Shown: piece by piece, positions 7,445 to 14,482 of the stretch | How the letters are laid out: every line of letters begins with the position of its first letter | How positions within the stretch are numbered: the stretch's first letter is position 1 | From: Clostridium bornimense | Lineage (GTDB): Bacteria > Bacillota > Clostridia > Clostridiales > Clostridiaceae | Assembly: GCF_018917145.1 (NCBI RefSeq) | Contig: NZ_JAHLOD010000029.1 | Location: 1 to 38,416, forward strand | DNA: 38,416 bases | Direction: 5' to 3' | Made by a program: the position numbers and the translations under genes | The notes under the pieces: generated by a model | The model's input: only the letters and a program-made list of their open reading frames with translations | What the model was told of the DNA's origin: nothing | Databases searched by the model: none

Positions 7445-8104
7445 ATGGACAAATTTGATGAATTATTAGAAAAAGATAAAGGTTTATATAGTTCATTATA
7501 CTTAGATATTAATAATGCTATAGATAAAATAGAACCTTTTATAGATAAGTCGCAAATAAATAAAAGATTTTTTTTCAAAAACAAAGATCTTTTACGAGAA
7601 TATTTAGATATACTGATTGCAGCAGAAAAAGATGTTAACTCTAAAAGTTTTTTTAAGAAGTCTGCTACTAAAAATACAAATTTGAAATTAATTGAATCAT
7701 ATAAATCAAAACATTTAAACACTTTTAAAACTTTAAAGCAATGTACAGATTGTAAGTGTTTCTCTTGTATTGATAATTGCAAATTTGATAGCTGTGACAG
7801 TTGTATTAAAGAAGGCAGAATAGTTTCTTGCGATAAAACTCGTACATCTGTATCAATTTTTGATAACACCTACAAAATAGATCTTAGAAATAATGATACA
7901 AATTCTATAGAATATTTTAATGTACTTGGCATAGTACAAGATATCAAAAATGATCAAAGATATATCCTTATGGAAAATATCAATACAAATCAAAAAATGG
8001 TTATGTATTTAAATTACACAGTAAGAGGTCAAGAATATGGTGAAATCAAAAATGGAGAAGATTTTGATTACGCCATTGAAAGCTATGAAAATTCTATAAT
8101 TTAA
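7445..8104 (+). CDS. Hypothetical Cys-cluster protein
   Basis: This 219-aa soluble protein belongs to no family I recognise. Residues 1-95 are helical and charged. A dense cysteine segment follows at about 98-128 (CTDCKCFSCIDNCKFDSCDSC, then a further Cys), with CxxC-type spacings that suggest a zinc or Fe-S site. The C-terminal 80 residues look like a compact beta-domain (YFNVLGIVQDIKND..YILMENINTNQ). The start is the ATG at 7445, 10 nt after AGGAG; an in-frame TTG at 7436 is too close to that site. It is cotranscribed with the Ser-rich membrane protein gene and terminated at 8139-8188. PspA follows as a separate unit. A link to envelope stress is suggested only by position. Confidence 0.65.
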   Translation: MDKFDELLEKDKGLYSSLYLDINNAIDKIEPFIDKSQINKRFFFKNKDLLREYLDILIAAEKDVNSKSFFKKSATKNTNLKLIESYKSKHLNTFKTLKQCTDCKCFSCIDNCKFDSCDSCIKEGRIVSCDKTRTSVSIFDNTYKIDLRNNDTNSIEYFNVLGIVQDIKNDQRYILMENINTNQKMVMYLNYTVRGQEYGEIKNGEDFDYAIESYENSII

Positions 8105-8138
8105 TATTAAAATTAAAACTGTTTAAAGGACTTTTAGT

Positions 8139-8188
8139 GGAACTATCTCATTAATAAGTGAAAACTTACTATAGATAGTTCCTTTTAT
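8139..8188 (+). terminator. Terminator of the two-gene unit
   Basis: Arms GGAACTATCT and AGATAGTTCC, then TTTTATTATG. The same TTTTATTATG tail occurs beside other hairpins in this window (645-700, 10010, 26870). Confidence 0.8.
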
Positions 8189-8540
8189 TATGCACAAATA
8201 TATTTCCTTAGGAAAATCAGCCTACTCTCCCCCCCAAACTTTAACACTCACATTTTAAGAAATTCCTTAAAAATTTCATTCATCACCGTGTAAATTAGAG
8301 ATATTTGAAGCTATATGTAGCTGTAACTATCTAGTAATAATTACTCTTTTATAAATAAAACAAAATCACTTAAAAAGATTATATTTCTTGCTTGAAATAT
8401 TTATTAAAATCATTTATTATAAGTACATAGTATTTTTTAACTTTTTATACATATCTATTTTCAAATGATTTGTAAAATTGTAAAATTAACTATACAAATG
8501 AAAAGTAATTGAATTATAATAAAAATATAAACTATTGGGA
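8189..8540. other. Gene-free stretch before pspA
   Basis: AT-rich, with no coding signal. It holds a C7 tract (about 8229-8235). At about 8258-8300 there is a faint, degenerate match to the dispersed repeat (AAGAAATTCC..AAATTTCAT..ATCACCGTG). The inverted pair TTGTA..TACAA at about 8479-8497 lies in the likely pspA promoter region. No clear consensus promoter is seen. Confidence 0.4.
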
Positions 8541-8549
8541 GGTTGCATT

Positions 8550-9263
8550 ATGGGAGTATTTACAAGAGTATCTACTATGTTCAAAGCAAAAGTTAATTCA
8601 AAATTAGATGAAATGGAAAATCCAATTGAATTATTGGATCAAAAAATTAAAGACATGGAAAAAAGTTTGAGCGATGCAAAAATTGCTTCCGCACAAGTAA
8701 TCGGAAATGCTCGTGAAACTGAAAAGAAAGTTTTAAAAGCAAAAGCCGAAGTTGAAGATTATGATAATAAGGTAAGACTAGCTCTTTCAAAAGGAAATGA
8801 AGATTTAGCAAAAAAAGCTTTAGCTGAAAAGATTAAAGCTGAAAATAACTACAATGCACTTCTTCAAGCACAAACTGTAGCTAGAGAAAAAGCTGAAGCT
8901 TTAAAAGGTAAGTTAATAGAATTACAAAAAGAATTAGATAAGACAAGAGCATATAGAGATGAAGCTGCAGCAAGATATGCAAATGCAGAAGCTTCAAAAA
9001 CTGTTAACGAAATTGTTGCTAATGTTAATACTAAATCAAATAATATTAACTTAGATAATATTGAAAGAAATATTGCTCGTAAGGAAGCTTTAGCAGAAGG
9101 TCTTGGAGAATTAAAAACACCTTCTCTAGACGATGAATTTGCAGCATTAAATGAACTTAACTTAGATGCAGAACTTGAGAAATACAAAAATCCTTCATCT
9201 GCATCAACAACTAACAGCTCATCATTATCTGACTTAGATGCAGAGCTAGAAAAATATAAATAA
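8550..9263 (+). CDS. PspA/IM30 (Vipp1) family protein
   Basis: This 237-aa protein begins MGVFTRVSTMFKAKVNSKLDEMENP, the amphipathic N-terminal helix plus NP motif of the PspA/IM30/LiaH family. A long alpha-helical coiled coil follows to about residue 180. The low-complexity tail contains two copies of an LDAELEKYK motif separated by a Ser/Thr/Asn linker. The family coats and stabilises the inner face of the cytoplasmic membrane as ESCRT-III-like polymers, often under envelope stress. The start at 8550 is preceded by GGGAGG with 7-nt spacing; the in-frame TTG at 8535 overlaps that site and is rejected. No LiaF/LiaG or PspC-like partner is adjacent. The duplicated LDAELEKYK tail is unusual. 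Confidence 0.9.
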   Translation: MGVFTRVSTMFKAKVNSKLDEMENPIELLDQKIKDMEKSLSDAKIASAQVIGNARETEKKVLKAKAEVEDYDNKVRLALSKGNEDLAKKALAEKIKAENNYNALLQAQTVAREKAEALKGKLIELQKELDKTRAYRDEAAARYANAEASKTVNEIVANVNTKSNNINLDNIERNIARKEALAEGLGELKTPSLDDEFAALNELNLDAELEKYKNPSSASTTNSSSLSDLDAELEKYK

Positions 9264-9274
9264 ACTATTATTGA

Positions 9275-9321
9275 GGCTGTCGCACAAAGAAGTTAGGAAT
9301 TAAAGTGCGGCAGTTTTTTTG
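9275..9321 (+). terminator. pspA terminator, repeated in sequence at two NlpC/P60 genes
   Basis: Stem CTGTCGCAC/GTGCGGCAG with loop AAAGAAGTTAGG and a T7 tail. Nearly the same hairpin, loop included, ends the genes at 20772 and 24109, and in all three it abuts the dispersed repeat. Confidence 0.9.
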
Positions 9322-9397
9322 CAAAATAGAATATCAGGGCACAGCATTCCTGTTTTAAGACTTTTTAAAAATTGAAAAAAATAACCCCCTTCGATAA

Positions 9398-9745
9398 AAT
9401 GATAATTGCAAAACACAAAATACCAAGAATGAAGTATCATATTTATCACCATTAGAGAATACTGAAAAGGGATTTAACAATGCGTCAACTAATTGGGCAA
9501 GTAAATCTTTAATCACAATTTTTTACAAGTACCCATTACCTGAAGATATTGTAGCAGCAACTGAGGAAGAACTATTTACTCAATTAAGAACTAATGTAAA
9601 ATCTGGTATAGAATATAAGTTTATAAGGTTATTAAAAGATGTAGCATTAGAATTTGTTAAGAATGATACTGGTAATATCTTTGCTGCAGATAATGATACT
9701 TTAAGATATATAATGAAGAAAAGATTTATGGATAGAATAAGTTAG
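9398..9745 (+). pseudogene. IS110-type transposase remnant (middle part only)
   Basis: An open frame of about 115 codons with no usable start. It translates to NEVSYLSPLENTEKGFNNAS, NWASKSLITIFYKYPLPEDI, VAATEEELFTQLRTNVKSGI and onward. The pattern (K-S-L..KYPxPEDIV..EEEL..LRT-VKSGI..K-LKDVA) matches my recollection of the region between the DEDD catalytic domain and the C-terminal transposase_20 domain of IS110 proteins. Both flanking domains are missing. The last codons before the TAG at 9743 are already repeat sequence (shared with R1 and R3), so the fragment ends at a junction near 9725. It is not functional. Confidence 0.55.
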
Positions 9746-9997
9746 TTTTCTTAAGATATTTATATTTGATATAGCACTATTACGGGGGCTAATGAAAGTT
9801 TTGCTTTCATGTAGCTTGGAGTAAAAACACATGATTTATGAAAAACAACACTTAAGTATAACAGTTTTATATATGCACTAAACATATCTATAAACACAAT
9901 TCTACCTTTAGCTGTCCGCAGGACTTATAATATTTTCCTTTTAGGGAAAATTAACATTAATTGCGAATTGCCTGAATTGTGAATTGAAGAATTGTGC

Positions 9998-10055
9998 CAT
10001 AATAAAAGGAGGTATCGCATTAGCAACTTTTCATGTGTTAATGTGACACCTCCAA
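9998..10055 (+). repeat. GGAGGT hairpin at the end of R2
   Basis: GGAGGTATCGCATTAGC and its near complement GTTAATGTGACACCTCC form a long imperfect stem next to CCATAATAAAA. The same end occurs in R1 (648-700), and a related one forms the terminator at 26868-26902. In minus-strand reading it has a TTTTATTATGG tail and could terminate transcripts from the right. Confidence 0.5.
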
Positions 10056-10080
10056 CTTTTTTAATTATAAATTTTCACAT

Positions 10081-10527
10081 TCACTGTGCACTTTTTCTCA
10101 ATATATCTCCCTCTGCTATTCTTTTCTTAACAGTCTCATATTTATCTACATAATTCAACTTATACCCATTTGTAAAAGTAACTAATCCATCTCTAACTTC
10201 CTTTACCTTAGAATAATTTATGTATCCAAATGCCCTATCCCCTTTTACCAAAGGTTTTATTGTCTTTATTGGTATAATAACCTCATTATTATTTATTAAT
10301 GGAACTAATGACTTCTTATTAAGTATCTTTTCACTTTTAGCTATTATAGCTGTAAGTGATAATAAATTTAGTGCAAAATAATCTCTAATAGCCTTATTAA
10401 TAGATATTTTCGTTAAATACTCATCTCCATTTTCAGATTTGATCAACGTCATTTTCCCTTCTCCGATTTTATATACAGGTACTATAGCTATCATAGATTT
10501 TAATGCTTCAATATAACTCACTCTCAT
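10081..10527 (-). CDS. ComK-like competence regulator, probable SOS-controlled
   Basis: This 148-aa protein aligns by eye with B. subtilis ComK. SMIAIVP corresponds to ATIAVLP near the N-terminus; a central KSLVPLINNNEVIIPIKT corresponds to the PIMVDPSNQIFLFPT region; YSKVKEV..GLVTFTNG corresponds to VHVKEF..EVTFSNG. It is shorter than ComK (192 aa), missing the C-terminal tail. ComK is a transcription activator of DNA-uptake genes; whether clostridial relatives do this is not known to me. The start at 10527 is fixed by AAGGAGGAG just upstream and by the promoter at 10550-10578, which excludes the longer frame. The promoter spacer contains a LexA-type box. Alternative: a ComK-fold regulator of unrelated genes. 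Confidence 0.65.
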   Translation of the reverse strand: MRVSYIEALKSMIAIVPVYKIGEGKMTLIKSENGDEYLTKISINKAIRDYFALNLLSLTAIIAKSEKILNKKSLVPLINNNEVIIPIKTIKPLVKGDRAFGYINYSKVKEVRDGLVTFTNGYKLNYVDKYETVKKRIAEGDILRKSAQ

Positions 10528-10549
10528 AATATCTCCTCCTTGTATTATC

Positions 10550-10578
10550 ATTATATACGAACATTTGTTTGTTTTCAA
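10550..10578 (-). promoter_or_regulatory. Promoter of the comK-like gene
   Basis: Minus strand TTGAAA (10573-10578), exact 17-nt spacer, TATAAT (10550-10555), about 23 nt before the start codon. This is a near-consensus sigma-A promoter. Confidence 0.8.
10558..10571 (+). promoter_or_regulatory. LexA/DinR-type SOS box in the comK-like promoter
   Basis: CGAACATTTGTTTG matches the Gram-positive LexA (DinR) consensus CGAACRNRYGTTYG at 13 of 14 positions. It lies wholly inside the -35/-10 spacer, the ideal place for repression. The consensus is established for Bacillus; clostridial sites of the GAAC-N4-GTTY type are similar. Confidence 0.65.
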
Positions 10579-10622
10579 TACTTTTTACCATTTTTTTCTT
10601 TCGACAATATAGTTTTATCACC

Positions 10623-10650
10623 TTGCAAGTTCTTTATATTAAACTTGCAA
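10623..10650. repeat. Inverted repeat upstream of the comK-like promoter
   Basis: Perfect arms TTGCAAGTT (10623-10631) and AACTTGCAA (10642-10650) with a 10-nt AT loop, about 45 bp upstream of the -35. Each arm contains the palindrome TTGCAA. TTGCAAA-type words recur at 10962 and 10974 near the transporter promoter. Possible operator; no regulator identified. Confidence 0.4.
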
Positions 10651-10683
10651 AATAAGCAGTTGATACTGTTTTCCATATGCTTT

Positions 10684-10799
10684 TGTGAATAAAGTGTATA
10701 ACTCTGTGGATAACTTGTTATTGTTTTTATGGCTTTACACCTGATATTCCGTGCTATTACAAAAGTTATCCACACTATCCACACCCCCCCTGTGTATAA
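10684..10799. promoter_or_regulatory. Cluster of DnaA boxes
   Basis: Two perfect boxes: TGTGGATAA (10705-10713) and TTATCCACA (10766-10774). Near matches: TGTGAATAA (10684-10692), AGTGTATAA (10693-10701), CTATCCACA (10775-10783) and TGTGTATAA (10791-10799), the last fitting the relaxed TGTGNATAA. Six sites in 116 bp is far above chance. They lie between divergent genes and next to a very AT-rich stretch. There is no dnaA, dnaN or rpmH here, so this is more likely a DnaA-titration or regulatory cluster than the chromosomal origin. Confidence 0.75.
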
Positions 10800-10973
10800 C
10801 TTGTTAAAATTATTGATTATTAATAAAATTTTCCTTCAATTTTCTATATTTTCTTTTCAAAATAGATATATATCTACTTTTATGCAATTTACATTTTCTG
10901 TAAATTCTTTTTCATTTTTATTCTTTCTCCTATCCAACATGAATATAATTCTATGTATATACTTGCAAACTAT
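10800..10973. other. AT-rich gene-free stretch beside the DnaA boxes
   Basis: About 175 bp dominated by A/T runs, pyrimidine-rich on the plus strand, with no ribosome site or coding bias. It would be easily unwound. No repeat or hairpin stands out. Confidence 0.5.
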
Positions 10974-11002
10974 TTGCAAATGTCATATAGTAAGTTTATA
11001 AT
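10974..11002 (+). promoter_or_regulatory. Promoter of the metal ABC transporter genes
   Basis: TTGCAA (10974-10979), exact 17-nt spacer, TATAAT (10997-11002). No convincing Zur, AdcR or Fur operator could be recognised in the leader. Confidence 0.65.
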
Positions 11003-11060
11003 AAAGTTTACTTTGAATAAATATGATTATAATTATATATGAGTTTCAGGAGGGTTAATT

Positions 11061-11714
11061 TTGATTAAAATAGACAATTTATATTTTTCATATTCCAATA
11101 CTCCCCCATATATATTAAATGGTATAAATTTTAATATAAAAAAAGGGGATTACGTTACTATAATAGGTGAAAACGGTAGCGGCAAAAGTACTTTCACCAA
11201 AATAATTTTAGGATTATTAAAAGGATATAAGGGATCTTTATCTATAAATGCTAATCACATCGCTTATGTACCACAAAGACTAAATAATCTTGATACTAAT
11301 TTCCCTCTTACAGTTTTTGAAATGTTAAATGTCCATCGAAAGACTTTAAAGATAAAAAATAAATCTATTATAGATGATATGCTTTCTCTTGTTAATATGA
11401 ATAGTTATAAAAATTCATTAATTTCTAATTTATCAGGAGGTCAAGCACAAAAGATATTTATAATACGTGCTTTAATGGGAAATCCAGATTTACTTATATT
11501 GGATGAACCTTCAACAGGTATAGATATAAAAAGTCAAACTGAAATATATCAACTAATAAAGACTTTAAATAAAGAACAACATATAACTGTTATATCTGTA
11601 GAACATAACTTAAAAGCAACAAAAGAAAACTCTTCTAAAATATATCAAATACAAAACGGTAAGGGTAGATTTTTGAACTTAGATCAATATACTGCCTTAA
11701 GTATGGAGGATTAA
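11061..11714 (+). CDS. Zinc/manganese-type ABC transporter, ATP-binding protein (ZnuC/AdcC-like)
   Basis: This 217-aa ATPase has Walker A GENGSGKST (36-44), a Q-loop with AYVPQR (68-73), signature LSGGQ (124-128), Walker B LLILDEPSTGID (144-155) and the switch His in SVEHNL. The family powers import of zinc, manganese or related ions by a ZnuB-type permease; the adjacent permease places it in this group. It starts at TTG, with AGGAGG 7 nt upstream. The gene for the permease begins 3 nt after its stop. No substrate-binding lipoprotein gene is next to the pair, so the metal cannot be deduced here and the binding protein must be encoded elsewhere. Confidence 0.9.
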   Translation: MIKIDNLYFSYSNTPPYILNGINFNIKKGDYVTIIGENGSGKSTFTKIILGLLKGYKGSLSINANHIAYVPQRLNNLDTNFPLTVFEMLNVHRKTLKIKNKSIIDDMLSLVNMNSYKNSLISNLSGGQAQKIFIIRALMGNPDLLILDEPSTGIDIKSQTEIYQLIKTLNKEQHITVISVEHNLKATKENSSKIYQIQNGKGRFLNLDQYTALSMED

Positions 11715-11717
11715 TTT

Positions 11718-12530
11718 ATGTTTCAATATGATTTTATGATATATGCATTGATTGGCGGTATGCTTATTTCATTAATTTGCCCCGCTATCGGAACTTTTTT
11801 AGTACTTAAAAGATATTCACTTATGGGAGATACACTAGCACATGCTTCTTTTGCAGGTATTGCCTTAGGTATTGCAACAGGAACGGATCCTGTTTTATCA
11901 GCTGTTGTATTTACTTCTATTTCTGGTGTAGTTATTGAATTTTTATCTATATTTTTAAAAAAATATGGAGATCTTATAATGTCAATAATCCTCACTTTTA
12001 GTGTAGGAATAGCTATAACATTAATTTCTACCGGTAAAACTAAAACAAATATAAACTCTTATTTATTTGGAAGTATATTAACAATAACACCAAAAGATTT
12101 ATATATTATAGGTATATTAAGCGTTGTAACTTTTATAATTCTATTCTTTTTATTTAACTCTTTAATATATCTAACTTTTGATGAAGATGGTGCTAAAATA
12201 GCTGGTATAAAAGTAAAGATTCTAAACTATATATTCATCTTATTAGTATCTCTTACAATATCAATATCTATAAAAATTGTTGGTATATTAGTTATTTCTT
12301 CTTTAATTGCTATTCCTGTAGCAACTTCTTTACAACTTAAGAAAGGTTTTAAACAAACTTTTATATACTCAATAATATTTGGAGTAATAGATGTAAACTT
12401 AGGACTAGTCCTATCTTTTTACCTTGATGGTGCTCCTGGCGGATTTATAGCACTTTCATCAGTAGCTGTTTTGATATTAACTATACTTTCAAAATCTATA
12501 GTAACTTCAATTAAAAAGTTAAAAGTATAA
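11718..12530 (+). CDS. Zinc/manganese-type ABC transporter, permease (ZnuB/AdcB-like)
   Basis: This 270-aa integral membrane protein of the ABC-3 family has about 7-8 hydrophobic helices. It contains the family stretches FLVLKRYSLMGDTLAHASFA (about 28-47) and, near the C-terminus, LVISSLIAIPVATS. It forms the membrane channel with the preceding ATPase. The ribosome site GGAGG lies inside the end of the ATPase gene, indicating translational coupling. A terminator follows. Confidence 0.9.
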   Translation: MFQYDFMIYALIGGMLISLICPAIGTFLVLKRYSLMGDTLAHASFAGIALGIATGTDPVLSAVVFTSISGVVIEFLSIFLKKYGDLIMSIILTFSVGIAITLISTGKTKTNINSYLFGSILTITPKDLYIIGILSVVTFIILFFLFNSLIYLTFDEDGAKIAGIKVKILNYIFILLVSLTISISIKIVGILVISSLIAIPVATSLQLKKGFKQTFIYSIIFGVIDVNLGLVLSFYLDGAPGGFIALSSVAVLILTILSKSIVTSIKKLKV

Positions 12531-12535
12531 TAACC

Positions 12536-12580
12536 GATAAATGCTCACTACTCTTTTAGAGTTGTGGGCATTTCTTTTTA
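12536..12580 (+). terminator. Terminator of the ABC transporter operon
   Basis: Stem AAATGCTCACTACTC/GAGTTGTGGGCATTT (few mismatches), loop TTTTA, then TCTTTTTAT. Confidence 0.85.
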
Positions 12581-12626
12581 TAAATGATATAATTGTAATA
12601 AATTATTTTTAACTTGGAGGATTAAT

Positions 12627-14441
12627 ATGAAAAAAAGTAAGTTTACTTTTTTGCTGTTACTTGTTGTTATTGCCTCTCTTATAACTTCAGTAAATAAGGT
12701 AGTAACTTCTTATGGCATATTAGAAGAAGAAATTAAGCAAGTAACATCAGGAAATTATAAATATAATTATATTTGCACAATAGCCCCAGATGAAAACTTC
12801 AACTACAATAAACTTTACAATATTCTAAATAAAAATCTATCTAATTATAGTGTAGAATTATCGTTAAACTATGAGAGTCCTCAATTTAATTCTGAATATA
12901 TAAGTATACGAGGAATATTAAACAACAAAACTTATCTTGGAACTTTGAAAGAAGGATCTATTGATAATTTTAATAAGCCCTTTTTTGCTTTTGTAGGAGA
13001 AGATACTGACTCTTGGTATATGAAGCAAATTCCATTAGGTGATAATATCTATACAATTAATGCAACATACTATAATAAATACAAAAGTGCTATATACTTT
13101 TCGCTACATAATGCACCTAAAGAATTTCAAAAAGCCTTTGAATCACAACCTATAATATCTCTTTCTGTTAGAGGTTCTAGTTCTCTACCAGATTCTTTAA
13201 AGGCTTTTGAAAAGGACTTGAAATCTACATTTAAGAATATTAAATTCGACTATAGTTTTTATGGTGAAGATTATTACAAATTTAAAGCTAATCAGGTAAA
13301 AAGTCCTTATTTAGATAGACTTATACCTTATGTTGTTTTATTAATATTCTCTTTAGCTCTAGTAACAATATTAATCTTAAAGATATTCTTTAGAGCTAAA
13401 CCTGTAATATTATTATCACTGTTTTTCATAATGTTAACTTGTAATGGGTATTTCTTGATTAGTTCACTAACGTATTTAGAGGCTAGAGTAACATTCACAA
13501 AATCGCTTGATGAGTATGAAAACAGTCATATTTATTACTCTTCTGCACCACTTACAGATGATATAAAGAGTAATATTATTTCATCAACTTCAACGCTTAA
13601 CTACACTGGCAGTTTTTCTACTTCATTATCTTATGATAAGATAGTTGAATTAAAAGATGAATTAAATTTTACTGAAGACTATAACTCTAGCAACTTAGAA
13701 AATGAGATTTCAACAAAAATGTTATATTTCCCGCAAGAGTTTTATGATGCACTATCTGTAAAACTGTATAAAGGTAATAATTTAGATTTTAGCAAAAATA
13801 CTGTACTTTTAGGATTTAACTTTGAAAAGTATTTTAATGTAGGCGATATTATCCACATTAATGGGGATAAATTTGAAGTAGTAGGCTTCATAGAAAAAAA
13901 TTATATGGCTCCATATACTTTAGGTAGATTGACAAACTTAAATAACGGACTAATAACATCATCTAAAGTGTATAACGGAAATGATGCGAACGATTTATTT
14001 TTGCTTAAAAATAATAGTAATAGCAATAGATTATCATCTATATCTACTATAAATAATTCATTAATTTATAGCTATGGTCAAGGAAAATTTGTTCCTATTT
14101 TATTTAGTGTAATAACATTAATTTTAATAATCATAACTATATCTGTTTGCTATGTTAATCTATTTATATCACTAAGCAATGGAATATTTTTTATAGTTTC
14201 TATCATTAGTAATGTACTTTCTATAGTTTTATTTTACTTTATTAGTATATCTAGTTCATTGCCATATTATCTTAGACCTATAGAATCTTTAGAATATATA
14301 TCTAGAAGAAATCTATTAATAACTTTTTTAGTTTCACTTTGTATATTTATCTTCCAATATATATACAAAAAATATTCTAAATTATTAAATAAAATTTTAA
14401 ATAGCGTGACACATAAATGTCATAGAAGTATTATAAAATAA
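12627..14441 (+). CDS. Large membrane protein with FtsX/MacB-like layout, no ATPase partner
   Basis: This 604-aa protein has an N-terminal membrane helix (about 5-23), a first extracellular domain of about 200 residues, two helices (about 230-283), a second extracellular domain to about 485, and three C-terminal helices. The second outside domain has VLLGFNFEKYFNVGDIIHIN and KFEVVGFIEKNY, a pattern typical of the MacB/FtsX periplasmic-core family (protein enters, G-D-x-I-x-I-N-G, V-V-G-x). No ABC ATPase gene is adjacent, so it may pair with one elsewhere or act alone. Its ribosome site is TTGGAGG. It is followed 41 nt later by htrA without a terminator, suggesting one operon. The family call is by pattern only. 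Confidence 0.6.
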   Translation: MKKSKFTFLLLLVVIASLITSVNKVVTSYGILEEEIKQVTSGNYKYNYICTIAPDENFNYNKLYNILNKNLSNYSVELSLNYESPQFNSEYISIRGILNNKTYLGTLKEGSIDNFNKPFFAFVGEDTDSWYMKQIPLGDNIYTINATYYNKYKSAIYFSLHNAPKEFQKAFESQPIISLSVRGSSSLPDSLKAFEKDLKSTFKNIKFDYSFYGEDYYKFKANQVKSPYLDRLIPYVVLLIFSLALVTILILKIFFRAKPVILLSLFFIMLTCNGYFLISSLTYLEARVTFTKSLDEYENSHIYYSSAPLTDDIKSNIISSTSTLNYTGSFSTSLSYDKIVELKDELNFTEDYNSSNLENEISTKMLYFPQEFYDALSVKLYKGNNLDFSKNTVLLGFNFEKYFNVGDIIHINGDKFEVVGFIEKNYMAPYTLGRLTNLNNGLITSSKVYNGNDANDLFLLKNNSNSNRLSSISTINNSLIYSYGQGKFVPILFSVITLILIIITISVCYVNLFISLSNGIFFIVSIISNVLSIVLFYFISISSSLPYYLRPIESLEYISRRNLLITFLVSLCIFIFQYIYKKYSKLLNKILNSVTHKCHRSIIK

Positions 14442-14482
14442 ACTCATAAGGTAAGGAAATGAACCATTAGGAGGTAATTGAT

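Larger units (their letters stand above)
9322..10060 (+). repeat. Dispersed intergenic repeat, copy R2 (contains an IS110 fragment)
   Basis: Reads as the reverse complement of R1 and R3-R5 on the plus strand, but has the same orientation relative to its upstream gene (pspA). Parts in order: ATATCAGGGCACAG (about 9330), the coding fragment 9398-9745, a conserved arm with hairpin ATGAAAG/CTTTCAT (9792-9810), TGTCCGCAGGACTTATAATATT, AATTGCGAATTG..GTGAATTG, and the GGAGGT hairpin end. The transposase fragment replaces the GAAATTCCCC block of other copies. Confidence 0.75.

Noticed and set aside
10684-10973. The chromosomal origin oriC itself
   Set aside because: No dnaA, dnaN or rpmH in the window, and clostridial origins sit beside them; kept only as a DnaA-box cluster.
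10575-11001. Open frames on both strands over the DnaA-box region
   Set aside because: No ribosome sites and low-complexity AT-derived peptides; the minus-strand one would also overlap the comK-like promoter.
11003-11060. Zur/PerR-like box (TTATAATTATATA) before the metal transporter
   Set aside because: Only the first half matches a Fur-family site and the sequence is low-complexity AT, so chance is likely.
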